Assembly (NCBI RefSeq): GCF_014205835.1
Contig: NZ_JACHCQ010000014.1
Span: forward strand, 62,001 to 126,000
Length of the DNA: 64,000 bases
Direction of reading: 5' to 3'
From: Pedobacter sp. AK013
Lineage (GTDB): Bacteria; Bacteroidota; Bacteroidia; Sphingobacteriales; Sphingobacteriaceae
Shown here: positions 27,082-36,160 of the stretch, in pieces
Numbering within the stretch: position 1 is the first letter of the stretch
Layout of the letters: each line of letters opens with the position of its first letter
Translations under genes and position numbers: made by a program
Notes under the pieces: model-generated
The model's input: only the letters and a program-made list of their open reading frames with translations
What the model was told of the DNA's origin: nothing
Database searches by the model: none

Positions 27082-28545
27082 TTAATTTACTGTGTTTAAT
27101 TTTTGATTTACCTGTTCTAATAAATGTTGTACAGATGCCTCTGTTAAGTGCAGAACCGGTTTTGGATAAACACCCAAAACAATGATTAATGCACATATGG
27201 TATAAAGAACCAATTTTTCAGTTCCTTTAATATCGGTGAAAGTGATGGTTAAGCTTTTGGTTTCGCCCAGCATTACGTTCTGGTACATGCGTAACATATA
27301 AACTGCGCCGAAAATAATGGTTAACCCTGCAATAGCGGCAGCCCAAATGCCGTAATTATAAACGCCCATTAGCAACAAAAATTCGCCAATAAACCCGTTC
27401 GTTCCTGGTAAAGCTACAGTGCCTAAAACAATAATCAGAAAAGTAAGTGCCAACTGTGGTGCTACTTTTGCAATCCCGCCTAACTCTTCAATCTTATTAG
27501 TTTTAACTCTTGAGAAGATGATATCTAAAACAAAGAATAAACCTACCACATTAATACCATGGCTTAACATCTGTACCATTGCACCTTGCATGCCTTGCTG
27601 GTTAAAAGCAAAGATACCTGCTGATATTAGTCCAACGTGAGCGATAGACGAATAGGCAACTAAGCGCTTAGCATCCTTTTGTGTAAAAGCAATGAGCGAA
27701 GCATAAACAATACCGATGATTGATAAAATAATAACAACCTGGCCCCAATCGTGAACACCAGCCGGAACAATTGGCAACAACCACCTAATTACACCATAAA
27801 TACCCATTTTTAACATGATACCCGATAGTAACATGGTTCCTTGTGCAGGCGCCGCAGTATAAGTATCAGGCTGCCAGGTATGGAAAGGAAAAATTGGCAT
27901 CTTAATGGCAAAGGCAATAAAGAAAGCCCAGAAAATCCATCCCTGCTGTGCACTATCTAAGTTTAAGGCATAAAAAGCCTGAATATCAAAATTGTGTGCT
28001 GGATTCTGAAGATATAGGTAAATAATACCCATCAACATAAATAATGAACCTGCAATAGTATACACGAAAAACTTCATGTTGATACGGATGCGGTCTTTTC
28101 CTCCCCAGATGGCGCAGATAAAGTAGATTGGAATTAATGCTGCCTCCCACCCGATATAGAACAAGAAGGCATCTAATGCAGTAAATACCAATAACAGGCC
28201 ACACTGCATAAACAAAATCAAGGCGTAAAATGCAGCCGGATTTTTATACTCGTGGTTGTAGCTCGATAAAATAATAATTGGCACCAATAAATTAGTTAGC
28301 AATAACACTAGCATGCTAATACCATCAATACCTGCGTGGAAATTGACACCTAAATCTGCAATCCATGGCAAATTAACCTCAAACTGGGTACTTGCATTTG
28401 GAATGAAATTACAGGCGATAACCAAAGCCAAACCTAAAGAGACAACCGAAAATATGGTCGAAACTATTTTAGCCGACTTACCCGCAAATGCAGTAACAAT
28501 TGCACCTACAAGCGGAAGAAATATAAGTAGTAAAAGTTGTTCCAT
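27082..28545 (-). CDS. nuoM: NADH-quinone oxidoreductase subunit M
   Basis: A 487-residue proton-pumping subunit. ADLGVNFHAGIDGISMLVLLLTNLLVPI, FYIGWEAALIPIYFICAIWGG, AFAIKMPIFPFHTWQPDTYTAAPAQGTMLLSGIMLKMGIYG and AYSSIAHVGLISAGIFAFNQQGMQGAMVQMLSHG carry the family Lys and Glu residues of the proton channel. It is 20 bp after nuoL and 3 bp before nuoN, in the standard order of the operon. Confidence 0.95.
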   Translation of the reverse strand: MEQLLLLIFLPLVGAIVTAFAGKSAKIVSTIFSVVSLGLALVIACNFIPNASTQFEVNLPWIADLGVNFHAGIDGISMLVLLLTNLLVPIIILSSYNHEYKNPAAFYALILFMQCGLLLVFTALDAFLFYIGWEAALIPIYFICAIWGGKDRIRINMKFFVYTIAGSLFMLMGIIYLYLQNPAHNFDIQAFYALNLDSAQQGWIFWAFFIAFAIKMPIFPFHTWQPDTYTAAPAQGTMLLSGIMLKMGIYGVIRWLLPIVPAGVHDWGQVVIILSIIGIVYASLIAFTQKDAKRLVAYSSIAHVGLISAGIFAFNQQGMQGAMVQMLSHGINVVGLFFVLDIIFSRVKTNKIEELGGIAKVAPQLALTFLIIVLGTVALPGTNGFIGEFLLLMGVYNYGIWAAAIAGLTIIFGAVYMLRMYQNVMLGETKSLTITFTDIKGTEKLVLYTICALIIVLGVYPKPVLHLTEASVQHLLEQVNQKLNTVN

Positions 28546-28565
28546 TATTTAATTTTGAACCCTTT

Positions 28566-30467
28566 TTATATGTATAAAAATGTATATAATAACAATGCGA
28601 CGATACCGAATACCATCATAAATATATAGAAACCTACGTTTCCACTCTGTAACAAGCGGATACCTTTACTGGCTTCGTTTGTGCTCCATCCTAATCCGTT
28701 TACAATTCCATCGATAAATTTGTTATCAATAATTCTATAAAAGAATTTCGAAAGTGCATCTAATGGCTTAGTGATCAGGAAATCATAAATCTCATCCAAA
28801 TAGAATTTATTGTACGATAATTTTGCCAGTGCAGAACGTGGTGCTTCATCAGCAACAGGAACGCGTGCTCCTTTTACATATCTGCTATAGGCATAACCTA
28901 AAGCAATGATGGCTGCAAGTACCGATGTACACATTAAAGCAAGTTCAGTTGAATGGCTTAAATCTAATTCATGTTGTGCAACTTTTGCACCTGATAACCA
29001 ATGTGCCAACCATTCGTTTCCACCAAAAATATGAGGCCAGTTGATTACTCCACCAAGTGCAGCGAAGATTGCTAAAATGATTAGCGGTAAAGTCATTGCT
29101 TTTGGCGATTCATGTACGTGGCTTTCTTCATGATGTGTTCCACGATATTTTCCTGAGAAAGTCAAGAACATCATTCTGAACATATAGAATGCGGTTAAGA
29201 ATGCGGTTAAAACCCCAATTCCCCAAAGTATTGGACTAGCCTGGAATGCATGCGCTAAAATTTCGTCTTTCGAGAAGAAACCCGAAAATGGTGGCAAACC
29301 CGCAATAGCAATGGTACCGATCATCATGGTTAAAAACGTAACCGGAAGTTTTTTTCTCAATCCGCCCATATGGCGCATATCTTGCTCATGATGCATGGCA
29401 TGGATTACTGAGCCTGCACCTAAGAACAGTAATGCTTTGAAGAATGCGTGGGTTAATACGTGGAAGAATGAACCTGTATAAGCACCAACGCCTAAACCTA
29501 AAAACATATACCCCAGTTGCGATACTGTTGAATAAGCCAATACTTTTTTAATGTCAGTCTGGGTTAAAGCAATAATTGCAGCAACTAAAGCTGTAGCCGC
29601 TCCAACAATGGCAATGATGTGCTGGGTAAGCGGAGCAAGATCGAACAATACGCTAGAACGTGCAATCATATAAATACCAGCCGTTACCATCGTTGCCGCG
29701 TGGATCAAAGCCGAAACTGGCGTTGGTCCGGCCATTGCATCTGGCAACCAGGTAAACAAAGGTAATTGAGCCGATTTACCACAGGCACCGATAAACAATA
29801 AAATAGTAATTAAAACCAGCGTATCATTGCCTGGCAACATATTAGCTGCTTGAGGGAAAACTTTAGCAAATTCTACACTACCAAAAGTGGTAAAGATTAA
29901 GAATACACCTAACAAAAAGCCTAAATCGCCAATGCGGTTCATTACAAAAGCTTTTTTAGCTGCCGATGCATAAGAACTGTTGGTGTACCAGAAACCAATT
30001 AAGAGGTACGAGCATAAACCTACGCCTTCCCAACCGATAAACATGACAATATAGTTCGATCCCAGCACCAATAAAAGCATGAAGAATACAAACAGGTTGA
30101 GATAAGCGAAAAACTTACCGAATCCTGCATCATCGTGCATGTAGCTGGTAGAATATAGGTGGATCAGGAAACCAATTCCGGTGATGATCAAAAGCATGAT
30201 CGAGCTTAAAGGATCAACCAGGAAAGATAGTGGAATGTGTAATGCGCCCGCGCTGATCCAATCGAATAAAAATACTTCGTGAGATTTTTGTGTGTCGCCT
30301 TGTAAACTAAAGAAAATAACTACGCTGATAATAAAGGAGGCGAAAATTACCCCGCTCCCAATGATACCAACAAGTCCTTTAGATAAAGAGTTTCTGCCTA
30401 GCCCATTAATTACAAACCCTAAAAAAGGAAGTAACGGAACCAACCAAATCAATTGTTCTATTGTCAT
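28566..30467 (-). CDS. nuoL: NADH-quinone oxidoreductase subunit L
   Basis: A 633-residue subunit, the largest antiporter-like part of complex I. Key blocks are LSFLVDPLSSIMLLIITGIGFLIHLYSTSYM, FIGWEGVGLCSYLLIGFWY, GKSAQLPLFTWLPDAMAGPTPVSALIHAATMVTAGIY and LAYSTVSQLGYMFLGLGVGAY. The C-terminal region has the lateral helix that runs along the membrane arm. It lies 13 bp after nuoK. Confidence 0.96.
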   Translation of the reverse strand: MTIEQLIWLVPLLPFLGFVINGLGRNSLSKGLVGIIGSGVIFASFIISVVIFFSLQGDTQKSHEVFLFDWISAGALHIPLSFLVDPLSSIMLLIITGIGFLIHLYSTSYMHDDAGFGKFFAYLNLFVFFMLLLVLGSNYIVMFIGWEGVGLCSYLLIGFWYTNSSYASAAKKAFVMNRIGDLGFLLGVFLIFTTFGSVEFAKVFPQAANMLPGNDTLVLITILLFIGACGKSAQLPLFTWLPDAMAGPTPVSALIHAATMVTAGIYMIARSSVLFDLAPLTQHIIAIVGAATALVAAIIALTQTDIKKVLAYSTVSQLGYMFLGLGVGAYTGSFFHVLTHAFFKALLFLGAGSVIHAMHHEQDMRHMGGLRKKLPVTFLTMMIGTIAIAGLPPFSGFFSKDEILAHAFQASPILWGIGVLTAFLTAFYMFRMMFLTFSGKYRGTHHEESHVHESPKAMTLPLIILAIFAALGGVINWPHIFGGNEWLAHWLSGAKVAQHELDLSHSTELALMCTSVLAAIIALGYAYSRYVKGARVPVADEAPRSALAKLSYNKFYLDEIYDFLITKPLDALSKFFYRIIDNKFIDGIVNGLGWSTNEASKGIRLLQSGNVGFYIFMMVFGIVALLLYTFLYI

Positions 30468-30480
30468 TCTTATTATATAT

Positions 30481-30810
30481 TTACCACTTAAGGCGATTTA
30501 AAACATTAATATCTATCGATTTCGTATTTCTGTAAACCATTACAATAATGGCTAAGCCTACTGCAACCTCCGCAGCTGCTAATGCCATAATAAAAAATAC
30601 GAAAACCTGTCCAGATGGGTCATTGCTATGTACCGAGAATGCGGTTAAAAGTAAGTTAACGGCATTAAGCATCAGCTCAACCGACATAAAAATTACGATG
30701 GCATTTCTACGGGTAAGTACACCAATTACGCCAATAGAAAAAATAATGGCACTTAAGTAGATGTAGTGGTTTAGCGGAACGCCCTGAAGTTGTGATGTTA
30801 AATTTTCCAT
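30481..30810 (-). CDS. nuoK: NADH-quinone oxidoreductase subunit K
   Basis: A 109-residue protein with three transmembrane helices. IGVLTRRNAIVIFMSVELMLNAVNLLL carries the conserved membrane Glu of the E-channel, and FFIMALAAAEVAVGLAIIVMVYR the second. The ATG overlaps the nuoJ stop by one base, implying translational coupling. Confidence 0.96.
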   Translation of the reverse strand: MENLTSQLQGVPLNHYIYLSAIIFSIGVIGVLTRRNAIVIFMSVELMLNAVNLLLTAFSVHSNDPSGQVFVFFIMALAAAEVAVGLAIIVMVYRNTKSIDINVLNRLKW

Positions 30811-31313
30811 TATGCTTCTACCTCATCTCTTTTAGATAATAAAACGGCTCCAACCATGGCTGCCAATAGTAATAGGGATGATAATTCAAATGGCAATAAG
30901 AACGGGCCAAAAAGCTCCTTGCCTAGATTTTCTACCAATCCTAAACCTGGGTTTTTCAAAATCAATGGGCTTGTTATGCTTGCTGATTTTAAAGAACCGA
31001 TTAAAGTTACAACCAAACAACCGCCAGCAATAACACCTACAATTTTAATCAAAGGTGATTTGCTCGGCTCGGTTTCCTTATTCAGGTTAAGCAGCATCAG
31101 TACAAAAAGGAATAATACCATTATGGCCCCCATGTAAACGATAAAGTTTACCACCGCTAAAAACTGTGCATTTAACAGCACATAGTGAATAGTGAAGGTA
31201 AAAAAGGTAAGAATTAAGTACAATACACTGTGGATCGGATTTTTTGCGAAAATTACCAGCAGCGAAAAGATGATACTTAATGTGGCTACGAAATAGAATA
31301 CTTGTGTACTCAT
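30810..31313 (-). CDS. nuoJ: NADH-quinone oxidoreductase subunit J
   Basis: A 167-residue membrane subunit with five helices. The conserved block NPIHSVLYLILTFFTFTIHYVLLNAQFLAVVNFIVYMGAIMVLFLFVLMLLNL contains the pi-bulge helix typical of NuoJ. It is separated from nuoI by 133 bp, larger than most gaps in this operon, because a repeat-like segment has entered there. Confidence 0.95.
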   Translation of the reverse strand: MSTQVFYFVATLSIIFSLLVIFAKNPIHSVLYLILTFFTFTIHYVLLNAQFLAVVNFIVYMGAIMVLFLFVLMLLNLNKETEPSKSPLIKIVGVIAGGCLVVTLIGSLKSASITSPLILKNPGLGLVENLGKELFGPFLLPFELSSLLLLAAMVGAVLLSKRDEVEA

Positions 31314-31446
31314 TAATTTGTTTTTTGTTTATGTTCCATGGCTTGCGTCTACACAAACCAGTATTTATATTTCGTTCTGTTTTACGGAACGGGGCTTAAA
31401 GCCATTTTAGTTGTTTAGTCCTTCGCCAGGCTCAGGATGACAACAA
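31314..31446. repeat. nuoI-nuoJ spacer with inverted-repeat fragment
   Basis: The spacer contains GTTCTGTTTTACGGAAC (a small stem) and, at 31418-31444, GTCCTTCGCCAGGCTCAGGATGACA, the right end of the scattered GTCATNCTGA element family. It is the only multi-base gap between nuoG and nuoN, so it looks like an insertion. Confidence 0.55.
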
Positions 31447-31950
31447 TTATTTTTTCATCTCTAACGGAGCCTCTACCAGTTTATCTTTTCCGTAAATGAA
31501 ATCTTTACGTAAATAATCGGCAGGTACAATTGGTCCGTCTAAGTAAATTGCTTCTTTAGGGCAAGCTTCTTCACATAACCCACAGAAAATGCAACGCAAC
31601 ATGTTAATTTCATAAGTTGCCGCATATTTCTCTTCACGGTATAAATGTTTTTCTTCTGGCTTACGTTCTGCAGCAATCATGGTAATGGCTTCAGCAGGAC
31701 AAGATAAAGCACATAAACCGCAGGCCGTGCAACGTTCTCTACCATTCTCATCACGTTTTAACGAGTGCATCCCCCTAAAGTTGGTAGAGAATTCGCGTTC
31801 TACTTCAGGATATCTTACAGTAGCCTCTTTCTTAAACAAGTGACTGATGGTGATGCCCATCCCCTTGGCAATTGCAGGCAGGTACATCCTTTCCATAAAG
31901 CTCAATGGCTTTTGTTCCAGTACTTTTTTCTTATTACTTAATGATTCCAT
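31447..31950 (-). CDS. nuoI: NADH-quinone oxidoreductase subunit I
   Basis: A 167-residue 8Fe ferredoxin-type subunit. Two CxxCxxCxxxCP motifs are visible, CTACGLCALSCPAEAI and CIFCGLCEEACPKEAI, which bind clusters N6a and N6b that pass electrons towards quinone. The N-terminal helix region (PAIAKGMGITISHLF) faces the membrane. It is 2 bp after nuoH. Confidence 0.96.
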   Translation of the reverse strand: MESLSNKKKVLEQKPLSFMERMYLPAIAKGMGITISHLFKKEATVRYPEVEREFSTNFRGMHSLKRDENGRERCTACGLCALSCPAEAITMIAAERKPEEKHLYREEKYAATYEINMLRCIFCGLCEEACPKEAIYLDGPIVPADYLRKDFIYGKDKLVEAPLEMKK

Positions 31951-31952
31951 AA

Positions 31953-33008
31953 TTAAAACTTCTCAATAATCGCAATCACAACTCCAGTTATTATAATGTT
32001 GGCAATAGCTAAAGGAATTAAACCTTTCCAACCTAAATTCATCAATTGATCGTAACGGAAACGCGGGATGGTCCAGCGTACCCACATGAAGAAGAAGATG
32101 AATCCGCATATTTTCCCAAAGAAAATTATCACACCGATAATAGATGCCCAGTTCTGGCCCCAATGGGTAGCTGCCAGATCCATAAATGGATAATTGAAGC
32201 CCCCGAAATATAATGTAGCCATTACTGCAGACGATACAAACATGTTGATATACTCGGCAAAAAGGTAAAACCCTAATTTCATTGAAGAATATTCGGTATG
32301 GTAACCACCAATCAACTCCGTTTCACACTCTGGTAAATCGAAAGGTGCACGATTGGTTTCAGCAAAAGAACATACCATGAAAATGATAAATCCTAGTGGT
32401 TGTTTAAAGAAATACCATGTAAACCAGCCATTTTCCCAAAACCCATGTTGTTTACTTACAATTTCCTTTAAACTCAAAGAGTTGGTTACTAGTAACAAAG
32501 CAATGATTGATAAGCCCATTGCAATTTCATAGCTGATATTTTGTGATGCGGCGCGGATTGCACTTAACAATGAATATTTATTGTTAGATGCCCAGCCTCC
32601 AATCATTACACCATAAACACCAAGAGAAACAACACCAAAAATATATAAAACACCTACATTGATATCTGTAACTTGTAATGGAATAGTTTTTCCGCCAATT
32701 TCTATCGGATTGCCCCAAGGAATAACTGCGGTGCCAATGCAGGCACAAAGTAATGCTAAACCAGGTCCCACAATAAATAACCACCTGTTTGAGGTTGTAG
32801 GAATAATTTCTTCCTTCATAAACATTTTAACCCCATCGGCGAGTGGCTGTAAAATTCCAAAGGGGCCAGCTCTATCCGGGCCTAAACGATCTTGCAAAAA
32901 TGCAGCAACCTTACGTTCGGCATAAGTAGAATACATGGCGATTACCAAACTGATACCGAAAATTACCGCTACCAGAATAAATTTTTCTATAATAAAACCT
33001 GTATCCAT
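31953..33008 (-). CDS. nuoH: NADH-quinone oxidoreductase subunit H
   Basis: A 351-residue membrane subunit that forms part of the quinone site. AAFLQDRLGPDRAGPFGILQPLADGVKMFMKEE, RAASQNISYEIAMGLSI and FAETNRAPFDLPECETELIGGYHTEYSSMKLGFYLFAEY are the family signatures with the acidic residues of the E-channel. Its ATG overlaps the nuoG stop by one base. Confidence 0.96.
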   Translation of the reverse strand: MDTGFIIEKFILVAVIFGISLVIAMYSTYAERKVAAFLQDRLGPDRAGPFGILQPLADGVKMFMKEEIIPTTSNRWLFIVGPGLALLCACIGTAVIPWGNPIEIGGKTIPLQVTDINVGVLYIFGVVSLGVYGVMIGGWASNNKYSLLSAIRAASQNISYEIAMGLSIIALLLVTNSLSLKEIVSKQHGFWENGWFTWYFFKQPLGFIIFMVCSFAETNRAPFDLPECETELIGGYHTEYSSMKLGFYLFAEYINMFVSSAVMATLYFGGFNYPFMDLAATHWGQNWASIIGVIIFFGKICGFIFFFMWVRWTIPRFRYDQLMNLGWKGLIPLAIANIIITGVVIAIIEKF

Positions 33009-34018
33009 TAGTATTTTACTGTTTTATGTAACTCAATTTCATTTGCAGCTTGTAATGCCTCATTTGGCTGAATTACATGCAAAGGTTTTAATGTTTCGTA
33101 GTGGTTAGATGCAATTACCGAGGTATCATCAATGTGTGTTGGATGTTCAATCACCCAATCAGCAGTTGCTTTTTTATCAAAGCGGCAAGTATTGCAAATA
33201 AATTCTTCTACCTCTCCAAACTGATCTTTACGGGCAGTAACACGTAAAACATCTGCTCCTTTATACCAAAGTGTTACTTTACCGTTGCATTTTTCGTGAT
33301 CGCAATCGCGGTGTGCATCAACAGGCTTGGTAAACCAAACACGGTTTTTAAAACGGAAAGTTTTATCGGTTAAAGCGCCAACAGGGCAAACATCGATTAC
33401 ATTTCCTGAGAAATCGTTATCAACAGCCTGTTGGATATAAGTAGAAATTTCGGAGTGATCGCCACGGTTTAAGATACCGTGAACACGTTTATTGGTAATC
33501 TGATCAGCAGTAAAAACACAACGGTAGCACAAAATGCAACGGTTCATGTGCAACTGGATCTTATCGCCAATATCAATACGCTCGAAAGTACGGCGCTCAA
33601 ACTCATAACGTGTTTTTTGCAAACCATGCTCATAACCCAAATTCTGCAAATCGCACTCTCCTGCCTGATCGCAAACAGGGCAATCTAAAGGGTGATTGAT
33701 CAATAAGATCTCTACAACACCTGCACGTGCTTCCAAAACTTCTGGTGAAGTAATGTTAAGCACCTCCATCCCATCCATTACGGTGGTACGACAAGAAGCC
33801 ACCAACTTAGGCATTGGGCGAGGATCTTTCTCCGAACCTTTAGTCACTTTTACAATACAGGTACGGCATTTACCGCCACTGCCTTGTAATTTAGAATAAT
33901 AGCACATTGCCGGCGGAACAATATCACCTCCGATCTGCCTTGCAGCATTCAGAATGGTTGTTCCGTTATCAACCTCTACTGTTATCCCATCTATCGTAAC
34001 CTTAACTTTTTCACTCAT
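33008..34018 (-). CDS. nuoG: NADH-quinone oxidoreductase subunit G, short form
   Basis: A 336-residue protein equal to only the N-terminal third of canonical NuoG. It has the [2Fe-2S] ferredoxin domain (MCYYSKLQGSGGKCRTCIVKV, SCRTTV), the NuoG-type His/Cys cluster in HPLDCPVCDQAGECDLQ, the [4Fe-4S] motif CILCYRCV with VIDVCPVGAL, and the beginning of the third domain (CDHEKC, FICNTCRFDK). The molybdopterin-like C-terminal domain is absent, as in other Bacteroidota as far as I know. I start at ATG 34018 (MSEKVKVTIDG), not at a GTG further upstream. It is preceded by the ORF6N insertion. Confidence 0.92.
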   Translation of the reverse strand: MSEKVKVTIDGITVEVDNGTTILNAARQIGGDIVPPAMCYYSKLQGSGGKCRTCIVKVTKGSEKDPRPMPKLVASCRTTVMDGMEVLNITSPEVLEARAGVVEILLINHPLDCPVCDQAGECDLQNLGYEHGLQKTRYEFERRTFERIDIGDKIQLHMNRCILCYRCVFTADQITNKRVHGILNRGDHSEISTYIQQAVDNDFSGNVIDVCPVGALTDKTFRFKNRVWFTKPVDAHRDCDHEKCNGKVTLWYKGADVLRVTARKDQFGEVEEFICNTCRFDKKATADWVIEHPTHIDDTSVIASNHYETLKPLHVIQPNEALQAANEIELHKTVKY

Positions 34019-34093
34019 GGTTAATGATATTCTTTTATTTTTTATACTTCTACCATCGTTGTGAGGCACAAAGCAATCTTTTTTTATAATTTA

Positions 34094-34630
34094 TTATTTC
34101 TCTTTCGAGATTTTATAACCAATTTCTTTTCTTGGTTTTTCTTTTTGTTCCAGTAATTCATCAAAATACCTGAAGATCACTTCAATATTTTTATCCTGAT
34201 TGTCTACTTTCTTTTTAATCTTTTCTATTTCTAATCTTATTTCTGTATTACTTAAAACTATTGTTCTAAGTTGTACAAACACATCAATAATTTTAATACT
34301 TACTTCTACCGCCTGCTTACTTTTTAAAACATTTGATAATTGCAAAATACCATGTTCGCTAAATGCGAACGGAAGGTATTTTGAATGTTGTCCGTGTCTT
34401 AAGGCCGCAAATTGCGACCTTAAGATTTCATTTTCTTCTTTTGTTAATTCGAACATAAAATGTTCAGGGAACCTTTCTATGTTTCTCCGAACCTGTTCTT
34501 TTAATCGCTTAGTTTCAACACCAAAGAGTTCTGCTAAATCAGAATCTAACATCACCTTAACTCCTCTAAAAAGATAAATTTTGTTTACAATTACCTCATT
34601 AGGAATTATTGATGTCTCTTGTTTCGGCAT
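34094..34630 (-). CDS. ORF6N domain protein inserted in the nuo operon
   Basis: A 178-residue protein whose N-terminal 90 residues are the ORF6N domain: VNKIYLFRGVKVMLDSDLAELFGVETKRLKEQVRRNIERFPEHFMFELTKEE, a DNA-binding domain first known from phage antirepressors. HGQHSKYLPFAFSEHGILQLSNVL follows, then a coiled C-terminus (LRLEIEKIKKKVDNQDKNIE region). It lies between nuoF and nuoG on the same strand, with palindromes upstream (34646-34670 and about 34691-34709) and a related palindrome inside its own coding sequence (34398-34424). Such genes occur as multi-copy stand-alone units in Bacteroidota. It looks like a mobile cassette with self-recognition sites. Confidence 0.87.
   Translation of the reverse strand: MPKQETSIIPNEVIVNKIYLFRGVKVMLDSDLAELFGVETKRLKEQVRRNIERFPEHFMFELTKEENEILRSQFAALRHGQHSKYLPFAFSEHGILQLSNVLKSKQAVEVSIKIIDVFVQLRTIVLSNTEIRLEIEKIKKKVDNQDKNIEVIFRYFDELLEQKEKPRKEIGYKISKEK
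34398..34424. repeat. Palindrome inside the ORF6N gene
   Basis: CTTAAGGCCGCAA / TTGCGACCTTAAG arms around a central A, 27 bp, 12 of 13 pairs matched. It encodes the LRSQFAALR part of the protein and shares the CGCAAATTGCG-type core with the upstream palindromes. Confidence 0.75.
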
Positions 34631-34645
34631 TTACAAGTTTATTTT

Positions 34646-34670
34646 CTAAGATCACAAATTGTGATCTTAG
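34646..34670. promoter_or_regulatory. Palindromic operator candidate before the ORF6N gene
   Basis: CTAAGATCACAA and TTGTGATCTTAG are perfect 12-bp arms around a single central base, 16 bp before the ORF6N ATG. A second, weaker palindrome TCGCA-AAA-TGCGA lies at 34695-34707. Position just before the start and similarity to the palindrome in the gene suggest autoregulation (inference). Confidence 0.6.
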
Positions 34671-34717
34671 GTTTTAAATTAAATATTCAACCGGTCGCAA
34701 AATGCGATCACAGGAAT

Positions 34718-36085
34718 TTATTTCTCTTCTGTTACCGGAGCTTTTTCAATCGGTGTTGCATAATTGGCAATACCATAGTTCTGGCTCTGGCTTTTCACCG
34801 GCTCTTTAATGTGCCATTCAAATTCATCCCTGAAGTGACGGATTGCGCTGGCAACTGGCCAAGCTGCTGCATCACCTAACGGACAAATGGTATTTCCTTC
34901 AATTTTACGCTGAACATCCCATAGCAAATCTACATCATCCATGGTACCATGTCCGTGCTCAATTTTATGCAGGATTTTTTCCATCCAACCAGTACCTTCA
35001 CGGCATGGTGAACATTGCCCGCAACTTTCGTGATGATAGAAACGTGAAAAATTCCAGGTATTACGTACGATACACTGATCTTCATCAAAAGCAATAAAAC
35101 CACCCGAACCCAACATGGTTCCGGTAGCAAAACCACCTTCCGATAACGATTCGTAACTCATTAAACGAGGCTCACCATTAGCATATTTCAAGGTTAAATT
35201 AGCAGGTAAAATAGGCACAGATGATCCACCTGCCACCGTTGCTTTTAAACGTTTACCATTGGCAATACCGCCACAGTATTCATCCGAATAGATAAATTCT
35301 TCTACAGGTAAACCCAATTCTATTTCGTAAACACCTGGTTTAACTAAGTTTCCTGATGCTGATATTAATTTTGTACCCGTACTTCTACCGATACCAATTT
35401 TTGCATATTCATCGCCACCATCGTTGATAATCGGCACGACTGCAGCAATAGATTCAACATTGTTCACAACTGTAGGGCAGCCATATAAACCTGCAATTGC
35501 CGGAAATGGTGGTTTAATACGTGGGTTACCTCTTTTGCCTTCAAGCGATTCTAACAAAGCAGTTTCTTCGCCACAAATGTAAGCACCGCCACCTGGCTGA
35601 ACATATAATTCTAAATCGTAACCCGTTCCTAAAATGTTTTTACCCAACCATCCGGCGGCTTTAGCTTCAGCAATGGCTTTTTCTAAAATGCGGATCTGTG
35701 GCATCATCTCGCCTCGTACATAGATGTAAGAAACCTTGGCACCTAAGGCGAAACTTGATACAATCATTCCCTCAATTAATGCATGGGGAATATAAGTCAT
35801 CAAATAACGGTCTTTAAAAGTTCCCGGCTCTGATTCATCAGCATTACACACCAAATAACGCGCAACACCTTCTGGCTTAGCCAAAAAGCTCCATTTCATC
35901 CCGGTTGGGAACCCCGCACCTCCGCGACCACGTAAACCCGATTTCTTAACTTCTTCAACAATCTCTTCAGGTGTTAAAGTTTTAAGGGCTTTTTCCACAG
36001 CACGGTACCCGCCTTTTTGGCGATAGACTTCAAGTGTATTGATGCCTGGTACGTTTATATGCTCAAGTAACAGTTTTCGAGACAT
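34718..36085 (-). CDS. nuoF: NADH-quinone oxidoreductase subunit F
   Basis: A 455-residue flavoprotein that oxidises [21 protein letters not shown] and [14 protein letters not shown] form the NADH/FMN site, [20 protein letters not shown] the next conserved block, and [17 protein letters not shown] with [13 protein letters not shown] holds the N3 iron-sulfur cluster. I start at ATG 36085 ([11 protein letters not shown]); the longer frame to 36142 reads through a seven-base tandem repeat and adds a repeat-encoded N-terminus. It is followed by the ORF6N insertion rather than directly by nuoG. Confidence 0.95.
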   Translation of the reverse strand: MSRKLLLEHINVPGINTLEVYRQKGGYRAVEKALKTLTPEEIVEEVKKSGLRGRGGAGFPTGMKWSFLAKPEGVARYLVCNADESEPGTFKDRYLMTYIPHALIEGMIVSSFALGAKVSYIYVRGEMMPQIRILEKAIAEAKAAGWLGKNILGTGYDLELYVQPGGGAYICGEETALLESLEGKRGNPRIKPPFPAIAGLYGCPTVVNNVESIAAVVPIINDGGDEYAKIGIGRSTGTKLISASGNLVKPGVYEIELGLPVEEFIYSDEYCGGIANGKRLKATVAGGSSVPILPANLTLKYANGEPRLMSYESLSEGGFATGTMLGSGGFIAFDEDQCIVRNTWNFSRFYHHESCGQCSPCREGTGWMEKILHKIEHGHGTMDDVDLLWDVQRKIEGNTICPLGDAAAWPVASAIRHFRDEFEWHIKEPVKSQSQNYGIANYATPIEKAPVTEEK

Positions 36086-36091
36086 TTTAAT

Positions 36092-36126
36092 TAGTCTATA
36101 GTCTGTAGTCCATAGTCCATAGTCCT
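36092..36126. repeat. Seven-base tandem repeat (TAGTCYR), five units
   Basis: Units TAGTCTA, TAGTCTG, TAGTCCA, TAGTCCA and TAGTCCT in direct succession between nuoE and nuoF, followed by related GACTTAAGACTC-type sequence to 36155. Confidence 0.88.
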
Positions 36127-36160
36127 GAATCAAGCGACTCATGACTTAAGACTCTCGACT

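Noticed and set aside
34200..34577. Open frame of 125 codons opposite to the ORF6N gene
   Set aside because: Antisense to a gene with clear domain motifs; no independent support.
36086..36142. N-terminal extension of nuoF
   Set aside because: The extra residues are encoded by a seven-base tandem repeat, and the family start MSRKLLLEH fits at 36085.
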